64,000 nucleotides of DNA. Source: Pseudobdellovibrionaceae bacterium (lineage in GTDB: Bacteria; Bdellovibrionota; Bdellovibrionia; Bdellovibrionales; JAGQZY01). A program made the translations under genes and the position numbers. The notes under the pieces were generated by a model. That model made no database searches, was not told where the DNA came from, and saw nothing but the letters and a program-made list of their open reading frames with translations. This document shows positions 1 through 8,958 of the stretch, one piece after another. The stretch's first letter is position 1, and each line of letters opens with the position of its first letter. The stretch spans positions 32,171 through 96,170 of the forward strand of contig JACKAL010000007.1 of assembly GCA_020635085.1 (NCBI GenBank), in the 5' to 3' direction.

Positions 1-282
1 AATTTCTTCTAGAACATCATTCAATTCATTCTGAAAAAAATATTTTACTCTTCGTCCTGTAGCAGATTCAGAGTCTTGAATAGACACGCCTTGAAAAGAG
101 AACTCTGAATAAATATAAAGAATCATTTCTTTATTGCTCTCCTCCTGTTCATTCGTATACGTAATTGTCTCATAATTGCTGATATCACTACCGCCTCCAT
201 CAGTAGAATCCTTGGTCATATTTGACTTACAACCCATTAAAAAAATAAACCCAGAAAATAAAACGAATAATTGTTTTTTCAT
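1..282 (-). CDS. Putative lipoprotein, 3' end beyond the window
   Basis: The reading frame is open from an ATG at 282 to the window edge, giving 94 residues with no stop. A strong ribosome site (GGAGGAAAT) sits directly before the ATG. The N-terminus is a lipoprotein signal: two lysines, a hydrophobic stretch, then the lipobox LMGC with the acylated cysteine at residue 18. After the cysteine comes a flexible Ser/Gly/Asp-rich linker (KDSTDGGGSD), then a stretch rich in acidic and aromatic residues. I do not recognise the family. The protein is probably anchored in the outer or inner membrane and faces the periplasm. It is transcribed away from the secreted protein at 452, with 169 bases between the two starts. 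Only the signal and start are well supported; the function is unknown. Confidence 0.75.
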   Translation of the reverse strand, partial: MKKQLFVLFSGFIFLMGCKSNMTKDSTDGGGSDISNYETITYTNEQEESNKEMILYIYSEFSFQGVSIQDSESATGRRVKYFFQNELNDVLEEI

Positions 283-451
283 ATTTCCTCCTTCAAACAG
301 CGTATCGGCGTCCCATAGATTTTTAAACTAGGCCGCAAGCGCTTTCTGTATGCTCAACGTATTCTCATTTATTTTCTGTAGACTGACAGAATACATATTT
401 TGTTGACTTCGTTTTTCAGGATTCGTATGACTTCTAAATCAAGGGAGGGTC

Positions 452-880
452 ATGCTGAGAATTTTTGCTTATATATTGAGCTTTTTACTGTTTTATACTG
501 TTTCAGCACAAGCTGTAGCGCCAACAGTTCAACAAGGGTTCGATTTTTTAGCAGAGTCTAATAGCATTTTAGAAATGGCCTCTTATCCCTATTTCATGTT
601 TAGCAGTGAGCAAACCCAAGAAGCTGTGGTTGAGGGTCACTGTCTTATTGATAACTGTCAGTTTCAACTGGAGCTGGTAAACCCGGAAGATTTTACGATT
701 CTAGAAAACAAAGCAGGTAGCACAATTTCCAAGGAAGTAGCCACGCTCAGCTTTAAACCAAATATAAAAAATACTACCGATGACGCCATCCTTATCGATG
801 CAAAAGTTATTTTATATACGACGAATCTAAAAGAAAACGTCACGGTGATAAAAAATATCCCCGTTTTTATTTATAAATAA
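452..880 (+). CDS. Small secreted protein of unknown function
   Basis: This 142-residue protein starts at an ATG preceded by AGGGAGGG only two or three bases upstream, a short but strong ribosome site. Residues 1-21 form a Sec signal peptide with likely cleavage after AQA. The mature part is about 120 residues with two cysteines close together (CLIDNC), possibly a disulfide. Alternating hydrophobic residues suggest a beta-rich, Ig-like fold, but that is a guess. The gene converges on the end of purF with only 20 bases between the stop codons, and no clear terminator is visible there. I do not recognise a family. Confidence 0.75.
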   Translation: MLRIFAYILSFLLFYTVSAQAVAPTVQQGFDFLAESNSILEMASYPYFMFSSEQTQEAVVEGHCLIDNCQFQLELVNPEDFTILENKAGSTISKEVATLSFKPNIKNTTDDAILIDAKVILYTTNLKENVTVIKNIPVFIYK

Positions 881-900
881 TAATTTATAAAACCTTCCAT

Positions 901-2277
901 TTAATCATAGGTGGGAGTCGGATATGTTTCGCTAAAACACGCATCACAAAATGTTTTGGTGGTTTCGCTCTGAGAGGCTTTAAGAAGACCCTCGTTAGAA
1001 ACATAAGCAAGACTATCGGCTCCGATGTATTCACGAATCTCTTCGAGGCTTGTCGTCGCCGCGATAAGATCATTTTTTTTAGGCGTATCGACACCATAAA
1101 AGCACGGGCTTATGGTCGGTGGTGCGGCAATGCGCATATGCACTTCTTTGGCTCCAAACTGACGAATAAGGCCGACAATTTTTTTACTTGTAGTGCCACG
1201 CACGATGGAGTCATCAACCACCACAACTCGTTTGTTTTTTAAAATCGCTAGTTGTGGATTGAGTTTTATCTTTACACCAAAACTACGAATGCTTTGCTTG
1301 GGTTCAATAAATGTGCGTCCTATATAGTGATTGCGAATAATTCCCAACTCGAAGGGAATACCGCTGGCTTCAGAGTAACCAAGGGCTGCTGGAACACCAC
1401 TATCGGGAACAGGGATAACAATATCAGCGTCCACGCCATTTTCGCGCGCCAGTTGGCGCCCCAGCTCTTTACGAACTTCGTAAACACTTTTTCCAAAAAC
1501 ACGAGAATCCGGGCGCGCAAAATAAACATATTCAAACACGCAGGGACGCGGTGTTTTCTTCTCGGCAAAATTCACTGTGTACGCGCCGTTTTCGTCACAC
1601 CAAAAAATTTCGCCAGGTTCAATCTCACGCACAAATTCAGCGCCAATTAAATCAAAGGCGCATGTCTCTGAAGCAAGTACCCAGGACATACCGCTATCGT
1701 GCTTAAGCTTTCCTAGCACCAGGGGGCGAAAGCCATATGGGTCGCGCATACCGACCATGGCTGTCTGGCTCATCATCACCATGCTATAAGCACCTTCGAG
1801 TTTAGGTAGCTCGGCTTTAAGGCATTCGATGAGATCATTGGATGGGTTTCGCGAAACAAGATGCAAGAGTATTTCGGTGTCGTTTGTCCCTTGAAAAATC
1901 GACCCTTGCGCTTGAAGCTCGCGGCGCAAGATATGACTATTTACGATATTTCCATTGTGGGCTAAGGACACTGGCCCATTAAACAACACCGCTTTTAAAG
2001 GTTGAATATTAAACTTTTGATTTTCTCCGGTGGTGGAATAACGATTATGACCAATCGCTGTGGTTCCTTTTAAACGATCGAGATCTTCTTCCTGAAATAC
2101 ATCGGCCACCAGGCCAAAGCCTTTGTGCTCCAAATGCATTTTTTCGTAGAGAGACACAATCCCCGACGCTTCTTGCCCGCGGTGCTGAAGAGCATATAGC
2201 CCCAAATACACCATGCGGCTGGCTTCCGGGTGATTCCAAATACCAAAAATTGCACACTCATCTTGCCAACTGCGCAA
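901..2277 (-). CDS. purF: Amidophosphoribosyltransferase, Fe-S type
   Basis: PurF transfers the glutamine amide to PRPP to form phosphoribosylamine, the first step of purine synthesis. The 458 residues open with a seven-residue propeptide before Cys8 (ECAIFG), the expected N-terminal nucleophile after processing. The N-terminal glutaminase half has the HNG and GTNDTE motifs. The C-terminal half has the PRPP loop VVVVDDSIVRGTTS at 351-364. Four cysteines, at 246, 392, 444 and 447, match the [4Fe-4S] ligands of the Bacillus subtilis-type enzyme, so an oxygen-sensitive cluster is predicted. The start lies 20 bases inside purL, so the gene is translationally coupled as the last member of the purine operon. 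Family assignment is secure; the cluster is inferred from the cysteines. Confidence 0.97.
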   Translation of the reverse strand: MRSWQDECAIFGIWNHPEASRMVYLGLYALQHRGQEASGIVSLYEKMHLEHKGFGLVADVFQEEDLDRLKGTTAIGHNRYSTTGENQKFNIQPLKAVLFNGPVSLAHNGNIVNSHILRRELQAQGSIFQGTNDTEILLHLVSRNPSNDLIECLKAELPKLEGAYSMVMMSQTAMVGMRDPYGFRPLVLGKLKHDSGMSWVLASETCAFDLIGAEFVREIEPGEIFWCDENGAYTVNFAEKKTPRPCVFEYVYFARPDSRVFGKSVYEVRKELGRQLARENGVDADIVIPVPDSGVPAALGYSEASGIPFELGIIRNHYIGRTFIEPKQSIRSFGVKIKLNPQLAILKNKRVVVVDDSIVRGTTSKKIVGLIRQFGAKEVHMRIAAPPTISPCFYGVDTPKKNDLIAATTSLEEIREYIGADSLAYVSNEGLLKASQSETTKTFCDACFSETYPTPTYD

Positions 2278-4432
2278 AGGATGCCTCCCAACCTTTTTTA
2301 TACAAATTTTTTAATTCTTCTGTTGCCCACTTGTGCTCATTCCACTGTAAGGATGCTTTTTGGGTCTTACCAATCGCTGTAAGACTTACGTTTTCACTGA
2401 GCAAAGCTTTACTTAAGCGAGAAACATCATTAGTGCTTAAAAGAATTTGGTAAAACACTTCGGTAAATGGCGCTTGGTCACAGACGATCTGAGCCCCCAT
2501 GCCCTCAAGCGACATTCTGGCGAGAGCATACAGAAGACCAAATTTTCCCACCACACGGCCAGAAGCAAACAACCCCTCTTGCGATGCGAGAGTGAGCTTT
2601 TTAACGAACGTTTCAATGCCACTTAAATCTTTCTCTAGATAACCGTCGGAAGTCGCTTGAGTGATTTCTCCCAAAAATCCGCTAAACCAAGATGAGCCAA
2701 ATGTAAGTAAAACCACATCTTGGTTCTCTTTATAGAAAGAATCGTGCGGAAGATTTTCAACACTCGGTCGCAAACCCACCAGACCCGTGCTTGGTGTGGG
2801 AGAAACATTTTTATTTTTGGTTTCGTTATAAAAACTCACATTACCACTTATGATCGGTGTTTCTAATCTTTGGCAAAAAGTATTCATACCTTGAAGTGCC
2901 GCCACGAACTGGGTCATGGTTTCTTTTTTCTCGGGGTTACCGAAATTCAAACAGTCCGTCACCGCTAATGGTTCGAAGCCATAGGTCGCAAGTTGTAACG
3001 ATGGGTGAACAACACTATCTATTCCACCAAAGTAAGGATCCATGCGCATCACATGGGGACGACACCCCAGAACCACGCCTAATCCGCGGTGGCTTTCCTG
3101 CAAACGCACCACGCCGACCGCATGGGAGCAATCATTGGCCGTTGCGGCCCCCACTCTTTGATCGTATTGATTGTAAATCCACGAACGATCACCACCGTGG
3201 TGGCTTGTCAAAATAGTGTTGAGCATTTTTGCATCTCCCAAAACACCTTCGCCTTTTTGTGGAATGGCTTTTTTGATTGGCCATTTTAATTGGTGCTCTT
3301 CATAGGTACGCTCGTACTCGGGAGCGGAGCTTACGATCATTTCTGGCTCGGTTTCGCAAATCACTTCTCCGTGCCATAGTAAGCGCACTTTTTTATCATC
3401 GGTCACCCGTCCCACCACACAAGCGTCTAGCCCCCAGCGATCGAACTCTTGCTTAAGTGCTGCAAAATTTTTCGGTTCACAAATGAGCAGCATGCGCTCT
3501 TGGCTTTCAGAAAGCATAATGTCTTCGGGAGTTAATGTGGAATCGCGAAGGGGCACTTGGCTTAAATCCATCTCGATACCCACGCCGCCTTTTTCTGCCA
3601 TTTCAAATGTGGAACTTGTAAGTCCGGCAGCCCCCATATCTTGGATAGCCACAACTAAATCTTTTTTCATCACCTCAAGACAGGCTTCGATGAGAAGTTT
3701 TTCGTAAAAGGGATCGCCAATTTGCACCGTTGGGCGTTTAGCAGCGGAGTTGTCATCGAAAGATTCACTGGCCATACTCGCACCATGAATCCCATCACGA
3801 CCGGTTTTTGCTCCCACATACACCACGTGATTTCCCACGCCTTTGGCCTTTGATAAACAAATGGGATCCTTTTTACCAAAATAACCAACGGCCATGGCGT
3901 TGACTAAAATATTTTCGTTGTAGCTGGGATCAAAATGGGTTTGCCCGGTAACTGTTGGCACGCCTACACAGTTGCCGTAACCGCCAATGCCGCGTACGAC
4001 GCCATCAACAAGTGTCGACATACGCTGAGCTTTCGGCTCGCCAAAACACAAGTAGTTGGCAAGGGCAATAGGGCGCGCACCCATAGTAAAAATATCTCGT
4101 AAAATCCCACCCACGCCCGTCGCCGCCCCTTGATAGGGCTCGATGAAGCTCGGATGGTTGTGACTTTCCATTTTAAATGCAATTTTTTCGCCGTCGCCTA
4201 AATCCACGATTCCGGCGTTTTCGCCAAAGCTTTGTAAAACACGCTTTGATTTACCAAACAATTTTTTAAGATGGATTTTTGAGCTTTTATAACTGCAATG
4301 CTCACTCCATAGCGCCGAAAACAGGGCCCACTCGAGACCTTTTGGTTCGCGCCCTAAAAGATCGCAGATCTTTTCGTACTCAGGTTGACTGATGCGATAG
4401 GTTTTTAATTTTTCGCTTAAATTCGCTTGCAT
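2258..4432 (-). CDS. purL: FGAM synthase, small PurL subunit
   Basis: PurL carries the ATP-dependent amidation of formylglycinamide ribonucleotide (FGAR to FGAM). At 724 residues it is the short form, which lacks its own glutaminase domain and works as a complex with PurQ and PurS; both are encoded just upstream. Visible family motifs are WSEHCSYKSS at 42-51 and the nucleotide-binding SHNHPS at 90-95, followed by two AIR-synthase-like halves. It starts nine bases after the purQ stop and runs 20 bases into purF. Nothing is missing compared with the family. Confidence 0.97.
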   Translation of the reverse strand: MQANLSEKLKTYRISQPEYEKICDLLGREPKGLEWALFSALWSEHCSYKSSKIHLKKLFGKSKRVLQSFGENAGIVDLGDGEKIAFKMESHNHPSFIEPYQGAATGVGGILRDIFTMGARPIALANYLCFGEPKAQRMSTLVDGVVRGIGGYGNCVGVPTVTGQTHFDPSYNENILVNAMAVGYFGKKDPICLSKAKGVGNHVVYVGAKTGRDGIHGASMASESFDDNSAAKRPTVQIGDPFYEKLLIEACLEVMKKDLVVAIQDMGAAGLTSSTFEMAEKGGVGIEMDLSQVPLRDSTLTPEDIMLSESQERMLLICEPKNFAALKQEFDRWGLDACVVGRVTDDKKVRLLWHGEVICETEPEMIVSSAPEYERTYEEHQLKWPIKKAIPQKGEGVLGDAKMLNTILTSHHGGDRSWIYNQYDQRVGAATANDCSHAVGVVRLQESHRGLGVVLGCRPHVMRMDPYFGGIDSVVHPSLQLATYGFEPLAVTDCLNFGNPEKKETMTQFVAALQGMNTFCQRLETPIISGNVSFYNETKNKNVSPTPSTGLVGLRPSVENLPHDSFYKENQDVVLLTFGSSWFSGFLGEITQATSDGYLEKDLSGIETFVKKLTLASQEGLFASGRVVGKFGLLYALARMSLEGMGAQIVCDQAPFTEVFYQILLSTNDVSRLSKALLSENVSLTAIGKTQKASLQWNEHKWATEELKNLYKKGWEASFAQLAR

Positions 4433-4441
4433 AAAAATCCT

Positions 4442-5083
4442 TTAAAAAAACTTTTGTCCATCACAACTTCCCATCCACTCATACATCGCTCGCTCTGGAT
4501 GAGGCATCATTCCTACAACATTTTTATTTTTATTCATCACGCCGGCAATGTCGGCCACAGAACCATTCGGGTTACGAACATAGGTACAATAAATTTGCTG
4601 GTTGTCCTGGATACGTTTAAGATCGTCGTCGCTCACATAGTAGCACCCATCAGCGTGGGCAATGGGCATGTGTACCTTTTGTCCTTTTTCCAGTTTCTGG
4701 CCAAAGCGCTTATGGGCATTTATCACTGTTAAATCCACCATCGTATCTAAAAAACGTAAATGAGAATTACGCATCAGCACACCTGGTAAAAGTTGCGCTT
4801 CGCAAAGTATCTGAAAGCCATTACAAACACCAAAAATGGGATAACCGAGCTCGCTTGCTTCTTTTAAAGATTGCATCACAGGTGCATGGGCAGCTAAAGC
4901 ACCCGAGCGCAAATAATCACCATAACTAAACCCACCGGGAACAATAAAACTATCGAAGTCCTTGGGGTTAAAACGATCTTGGTACCACAGCCACTGAGGC
5001 GTATCGCCAACTTGCTCCACCGCGTGCCAAATGTCGCGGTCGCAGTTGGTACCAGGGAATCTTAGGACACCGACTTTTCTCAT
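4442..5083 (-). CDS. purQ: FGAM synthase glutaminase subunit
   Basis: PurQ is the class I glutaminase that feeds ammonia to PurL. The 213 residues contain the nucleophile elbow FGVCNG with Cys87 and the His195/Glu197 pair in PHPERA, giving a complete Cys-His-Glu triad. Length is near the usual 220-230. The ATG overlaps the purS stop by four bases, so purS, purQ and purL are coupled in the order in which their products assemble. Confidence 0.97.
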   Translation of the reverse strand: MRKVGVLRFPGTNCDRDIWHAVEQVGDTPQWLWYQDRFNPKDFDSFIVPGGFSYGDYLRSGALAAHAPVMQSLKEASELGYPIFGVCNGFQILCEAQLLPGVLMRNSHLRFLDTMVDLTVINAHKRFGQKLEKGQKVHMPIAHADGCYYVSDDDLKRIQDNQQIYCTYVRNPNGSVADIAGVMNKNKNVVGMMPHPERAMYEWMGSCDGQKFF

Positions 5084-5322
5084 TTTAAAACCTCGATCTC
5101 AAAATTTTCGATGAGCATATTACAAAGAACTTCTTCACTCACCTTCTTGGCCGTCGCTTGTGCCTGTGCGATATCTTTTGCCTCGATCGAAAGTTGCACA
5201 TAACGCCCCACTTTGGTTTCTAATACCGAATGCCCCAGGGATTTAAGCGTCGCTTCCACGGCACGGCCTTGTGTATCGAGCACTTCAGGGCGAGGTAAAA
5301 TACGTATTCCAAATTTAAACAT
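5080..5322 (-). CDS. purS: FGAM synthase subunit PurS
   Basis: PurS is an 80-residue dimeric protein that bridges PurQ and PurL in the three-part FGAM synthase. The sequence has the family pattern: an opening strand ending in RPEVLDTQGRAVE, then GHSVLETKVGRYVQL, and a C-terminal CNMLIENFEIEV. Length is typical. It overlaps purC by eight bases and purQ by four. Its presence agrees with the short PurL two genes downstream. Confidence 0.96.
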   Translation of the reverse strand: MFKFGIRILPRPEVLDTQGRAVEATLKSLGHSVLETKVGRYVQLSIEAKDIAQAQATAKKVSEEVLCNMLIENFEIEVLK

Positions 5323-6049
5323 ACTGACTCCAATTTTTTTGTAAGCGGTTCCAAACTTCTTGATACATTTCTTTCACTTGGCCAAGATCGCGACGGAAAC
5401 GATCCTTATCCATCTTCTCTGATGTTTTCATGTCCCACAGACGACAGCTATCAGGACTGATCTCATCACCGAGGAGAATGTGACCTGAGGCATCGCGACC
5501 GATCTCAATCTTAAAATCCACCAAACGTATATCACAGGCTTTAAAAAGCTCACTTAAAAGATCATTCACCTTTAACGCCAGAATTTTGATGTCACTGATT
5601 TCTTTTGGGCTTGCAAGCTTAAGCATAAGAGCCTGATCGTCGCTCATAAACGGATCGCCCAAAGAATCATTTTTATAATAAAATTCCACCAAGGGCTTTT
5701 CGAGCGGTTTGCCTTCTTCGATACCAAATTTTTTAGCGGTAGAGCCGGCGAGCACGTTTCTCACCACCACTTCAAGCGCGATCATATCCAATTTTTTAGT
5801 AATGAGTGCTGTCTCCCCAATACTTTCGACAAAATGAGTGGGTACTCCGTTACCTTGCATGTATTTAAAAATCAAGGTGGTGATTTTACAGTTTAACAAA
5901 CCTTTTCCAGATAACTGCTCCACTTTTTGCGCATTAAATGCCGTCAACTGATCTTTAAAGTCCTGCCACAAAACATCGTTTTTACCTTTGACCGAAAAAA
6001 TCCGTTTTGCTTTTCCTTCGTATAGCTGCTCGCCTTTTTCCCAGCTCAT
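5315..6049 (-). CDS. purC: SAICAR synthase
   Basis: PurC joins aspartate to CAIR with ATP to form SAICAR. The 244-residue length is standard. Recognisable parts are the N-terminal LYEGKAKRIF, the middle VVVRNVLAGS, and the C-terminal signatures VDFKIEIG and DEISPDSCRLWD. The ATG overlaps the purB stop by four bases (ATGA type). The order purB-purC-purS-purQ-purL is the common Gram-positive and deltaproteobacterial-like layout. Confidence 0.97.
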   Translation of the reverse strand: MSWEKGEQLYEGKAKRIFSVKGKNDVLWQDFKDQLTAFNAQKVEQLSGKGLLNCKITTLIFKYMQGNGVPTHFVESIGETALITKKLDMIALEVVVRNVLAGSTAKKFGIEEGKPLEKPLVEFYYKNDSLGDPFMSDDQALMLKLASPKEISDIKILALKVNDLLSELFKACDIRLVDFKIEIGRDASGHILLGDEISPDSCRLWDMKTSEKMDKDRFRRDLGQVKEMYQEVWNRLQKNWSQYV

Positions 6050-7338
6050 GGTTCACCTCGCAAAGTTTCTTTAAGTTTTTTAGAATTTTTTAAATGTCTT
6101 TCGCCCGAAAAAATGGAAGTCACATCCTGAGATGTAAAATACTCTTTCGTTTCTTTGGCCGTGAGAAGCACATCGCAAAGTTGCTCACCCTCTTTAAGGC
6201 CATGGCTCAGCGCTTGTACAATTTTATATGCCTCTTCGCGACTCAATCCTTTGTCCACCATATGAAGTAGCACATGGGAGCTAAACAATTGCCCTTGCGA
6301 AAGTTCCATGTTCTTCTTCATGCGCGTGCTATCGATTTCTAAATTTTCGACAATTTTAGCCATACGATCCGTTGCATAGTCAGCCAAAATAAACGCATCA
6401 GGAAAGGCCACGCGCTCCACGGAAGAGTGGGAAATATCGCGCTCGTGCCAGAGGGCAATGTTCTCCATGGCCGCCAGTGCATAGCCTCTTAAAAGACGTG
6501 CGCAGCCGGTCAAGTTTTCGGAGCCAATGGGGTTACGCTTGTGGGGCATGGCACTTGATCCCTTTTGTCCCTTGGTAAATCCTTCCCGTGCTTCGCCCAC
6601 CTCGGTGCGCTGCAAGTGACGAATCTCTACCGCCAAACGCTCAATACCCGCACCCAAAAAGGAGAGTGCGGTAAGCACCTCGGCATGGCGATCGCGCGGT
6701 ACAACTTGAGTGGCAACCGATTCGGGCTTAAGTCCCAACTCTTTACAAACATCACGCTCGATCTCGGGAGATAAAAACGAATAAGTGCCTACAGCACCAC
6801 TTAGCTTTCCCACCGCCATTTGTGTAAATGCGTTTTCGATGCGCTCTTTGTGACGGCGCATTTCGTAGTAAAATCCAGAAAGTTTATAGCCAAAAGTGGT
6901 GGGCTCCGCATGCATACCATGAGTGCGCCCCGAGCAGATCACGTCCATATTTTCCAATGCTTGTTTTTTTAAAGCTGCAAGCAAGCGATCAATCGAGGCC
7001 ATCAGCACTGGCTTAGCGCGCAAGATTTGTACACTTAAAGCCGTATCGAGCGCATCAGAACTGGTCAGTCCGTAATGAATGTAACGACCGTTTACTCCAA
7101 CCGTTTCCGCCACACAGCTGACAAAGGCAATAATATCGTGTTTGGTGGTTTGCTCGATTTCTAAAATACGCTCTACATTAAAGGTGCCCTTTTGAATATC
7201 ATCGGCCGCTTGTTGGGGAATCAATCCATGGCGCGCTTCTACGCGGGCCACGGTTTTTTCTACTGCGAGAAGAGATTCGAACCGCGCCTCCACCGTCCAC
7301 AAATCTCCCATTTCTTTACGCGTATATCTGTCGATCAC
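6046..7338 (-). CDS. purB: Adenylosuccinate lyase
   Basis: PurB removes fumarate from SAICAR and from adenylosuccinate. The 430 residues carry the fumarase-superfamily loop SSAMPHKRNP at 261-270, with its catalytic serine, and the conserved histidine segment SGRTHGMHAEPTT near 136-148. The start codon is GTG at 7338, with GAGGAGAGC upstream, and it lies 23 bases inside the preceding uncharacterised gene. Length and motifs are normal for the short bacterial form. Confidence 0.97.
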   Translation of the reverse strand: MIDRYTRKEMGDLWTVEARFESLLAVEKTVARVEARHGLIPQQAADDIQKGTFNVERILEIEQTTKHDIIAFVSCVAETVGVNGRYIHYGLTSSDALDTALSVQILRAKPVLMASIDRLLAALKKQALENMDVICSGRTHGMHAEPTTFGYKLSGFYYEMRRHKERIENAFTQMAVGKLSGAVGTYSFLSPEIERDVCKELGLKPESVATQVVPRDRHAEVLTALSFLGAGIERLAVEIRHLQRTEVGEAREGFTKGQKGSSAMPHKRNPIGSENLTGCARLLRGYALAAMENIALWHERDISHSSVERVAFPDAFILADYATDRMAKIVENLEIDSTRMKKNMELSQGQLFSSHVLLHMVDKGLSREEAYKIVQALSHGLKEGEQLCDVLLTAKETKEYFTSQDVTSIFSGERHLKNSKKLKETLRGEP

Positions 7339-8410
7339 GTTCGCTCTCCTCAGTTAAACCTTTTAAAATATTTTTTTGCACACGTAACTGCTCGTTTAAG
7401 CCCATATTGTTGCACACTTCAAAACCACCATGAAACACACCGCGATCGTACCATTTTTTATATAGCTGCACCTCGCTTGCGTCATAAATAGGAAAGGGTG
7501 AGATTCCCTGCTCGGCACCAATAAAACTCTCTCCCACCTCAACATCTGACAAAAACAGTCGCTTCTTTAAGGAAGAGGCTATTTTCATTTTTATGGCATC
7601 AAGATATTTTTTATTTTTTCTTAAGTCGAAAATAATTTTACTCCACACTACAAACTCATTCCCGGAAGCTTCTTTGTTTACGATCAACATTTGTTCTTCG
7701 ATAAGTGGTGTAAAAAGATTTGCTGCCAAAACCGTTTGCTTCGGAAGGGCTTGCAAATGCTCTCCGCCAGAGGTTTTAGCATAAAACGGCTGCCAAATAT
7801 AAATGGGATCCATCTTACGCGAGTGCGCGAGAGAGCTACAATCCACGCCTCGGCTTTGCAATTCACGACACATATAGGGATCAAGTAGATTCACTAAATA
7901 CGGCGCCATGTAGACATCTTCACCAACTGTTACTTTCTGTGCGCCTTCGCGAAGATGAATAGAAAAATTTTGCTCCGGTTGCAAACACATATTGAGAGGA
8001 CTTTTTACTAGTTCATGGACAACATAATCTGTGGAAAAAGAAAGCTCTACCCGTTCTTTAAAAAAATCTCCTGGCTGATCGCTGGTAGAAAATTGTTGGG
8101 CAAAAATGGTTTTGGCGAAATCACCACGTAAAGAGGCATGATAATTTTGTAAAAGCCCGTTCGTTTCCACTGCTCCCTCATCACTGAGCAGACACCAGCC
8201 CTGTATAAGACGATTAAAAATAGGGCCATCTTTTAAGACAGACTCCTCGCCCTCTGTAAGAAATGTTCCAAATGGGACCGTAAATGGAACAGGACGTGCC
8301 ACAAAAAAATCTGTCACATCAATGCTGACAAAATCAAATTGTTCTTCTTGTAGGCGAGACAGTAGCCAGTTTTCTTTACCAAAGGCCGTTAAAACAATCA
8401 CGTCCAACAT
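7316..8410 (-). CDS. Uncharacterised protein embedded in the purine operon
   Basis: I do not recognise this 364-residue protein. It has no signal peptide or membrane segment, so it is probably cytoplasmic. It opens with a beta-alpha-beta-like run (DVIVLTAFGKENWLLSRL) placed like the first strand of a Rossmann FAD or NAD fold, but the GxGxxG loop is absent. Near the C-terminus, GVFHGGFEV followed by a helix (GLNEQLRVQKNIL) resembles the closing segment of FAD-dependent oxidoreductases; this is a weak, by-eye likeness. It overlaps purN by 13 bases and purB by 23, so it must be made together with the purine enzymes. A degenerate flavoprotein-like regulator or enzyme is possible, but function is unknown. 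Confidence 0.9.
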   Translation of the reverse strand: MLDVIVLTAFGKENWLLSRLQEEQFDFVSIDVTDFFVARPVPFTVPFGTFLTEGEESVLKDGPIFNRLIQGWCLLSDEGAVETNGLLQNYHASLRGDFAKTIFAQQFSTSDQPGDFFKERVELSFSTDYVVHELVKSPLNMCLQPEQNFSIHLREGAQKVTVGEDVYMAPYLVNLLDPYMCRELQSRGVDCSSLAHSRKMDPIYIWQPFYAKTSGGEHLQALPKQTVLAANLFTPLIEEQMLIVNKEASGNEFVVWSKIIFDLRKNKKYLDAIKMKIASSLKKRLFLSDVEVGESFIGAEQGISPFPIYDASEVQLYKKWYDRGVFHGGFEVCNNMGLNEQLRVQKNILKGLTEESERDRQIYA

Positions 8411-8958
8411 GATGCTCTCCTCATTGCTCGACGTACCAGCTGATACTCTGCCGTATGAACAGTAAACTCTGCTTCATCTAATGAATAATCTTTTAAAGTA
8501 TCTGGTTTATAAACACATTGTTGCAAAACAATAGCGCCGCCGTCCACTTCCGGAGTCACTTGGTGTACGGTAACACCAATAGCTTCGCCATCGTTGTAAG
8601 CTTTTTCTATACTGTTAAGCCCTGGATACTTCGGCAAAAGACTGGGATGAATATTTAAAATAGGACGACCCCAAGCCTTTAAAAACTCAGGCGGAATGAT
8701 TTTCATAAATCCGGCTAAAAAAATGTGGGTAACTCCCATATTTTTTAACTCTTGCACAAGCTCCAACCAATTCACTTCTTTATCAAGGATTTTTACGGGA
8801 ATACCGCTGCGACGTGCTCTCAACTCTCCATACGTTCCGGGGCGAGAAACGACCACAAGACGCATCGGACACTCATCTCGCAAGTCCATCAAGGCTGACA
8901 TATTTGAGCCTTGACCGGAGATGAAAATCGCCCAAGCGTGAGCACTGTTGATAGCCAC
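8398..8958 (-). CDS. purN: Phosphoribosylglycinamide formyltransferase
   Basis: PurN transfers a formyl group from 10-formyl-THF to GAR. The catalytic trio is present: Asn102 and His104 in NIHPSLLPKYPG, and Asp139 in EVDGG. The phosphate-binding loop reads SGQGSN at 14-19 rather than the usual SGNGSN or SGRGSN. At 186 residues it is somewhat short, trimmed at the C-terminus. The start is GTG and shares one base with the purM stop (TAGTG), so translation is tightly coupled to purM. Confidence 0.95.
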   Translation of the reverse strand: MAINSAHAWAIFISGQGSNMSALMDLRDECPMRLVVVSRPGTYGELRARRSGIPVKILDKEVNWLELVQELKNMGVTHIFLAGFMKIIPPEFLKAWGRPILNIHPSLLPKYPGLNSIEKAYNDGEAIGVTVHQVTPEVDGGAIVLQQCVYKPDTLKDYSLDEAEFTVHTAEYQLVRRAMRRASCWT

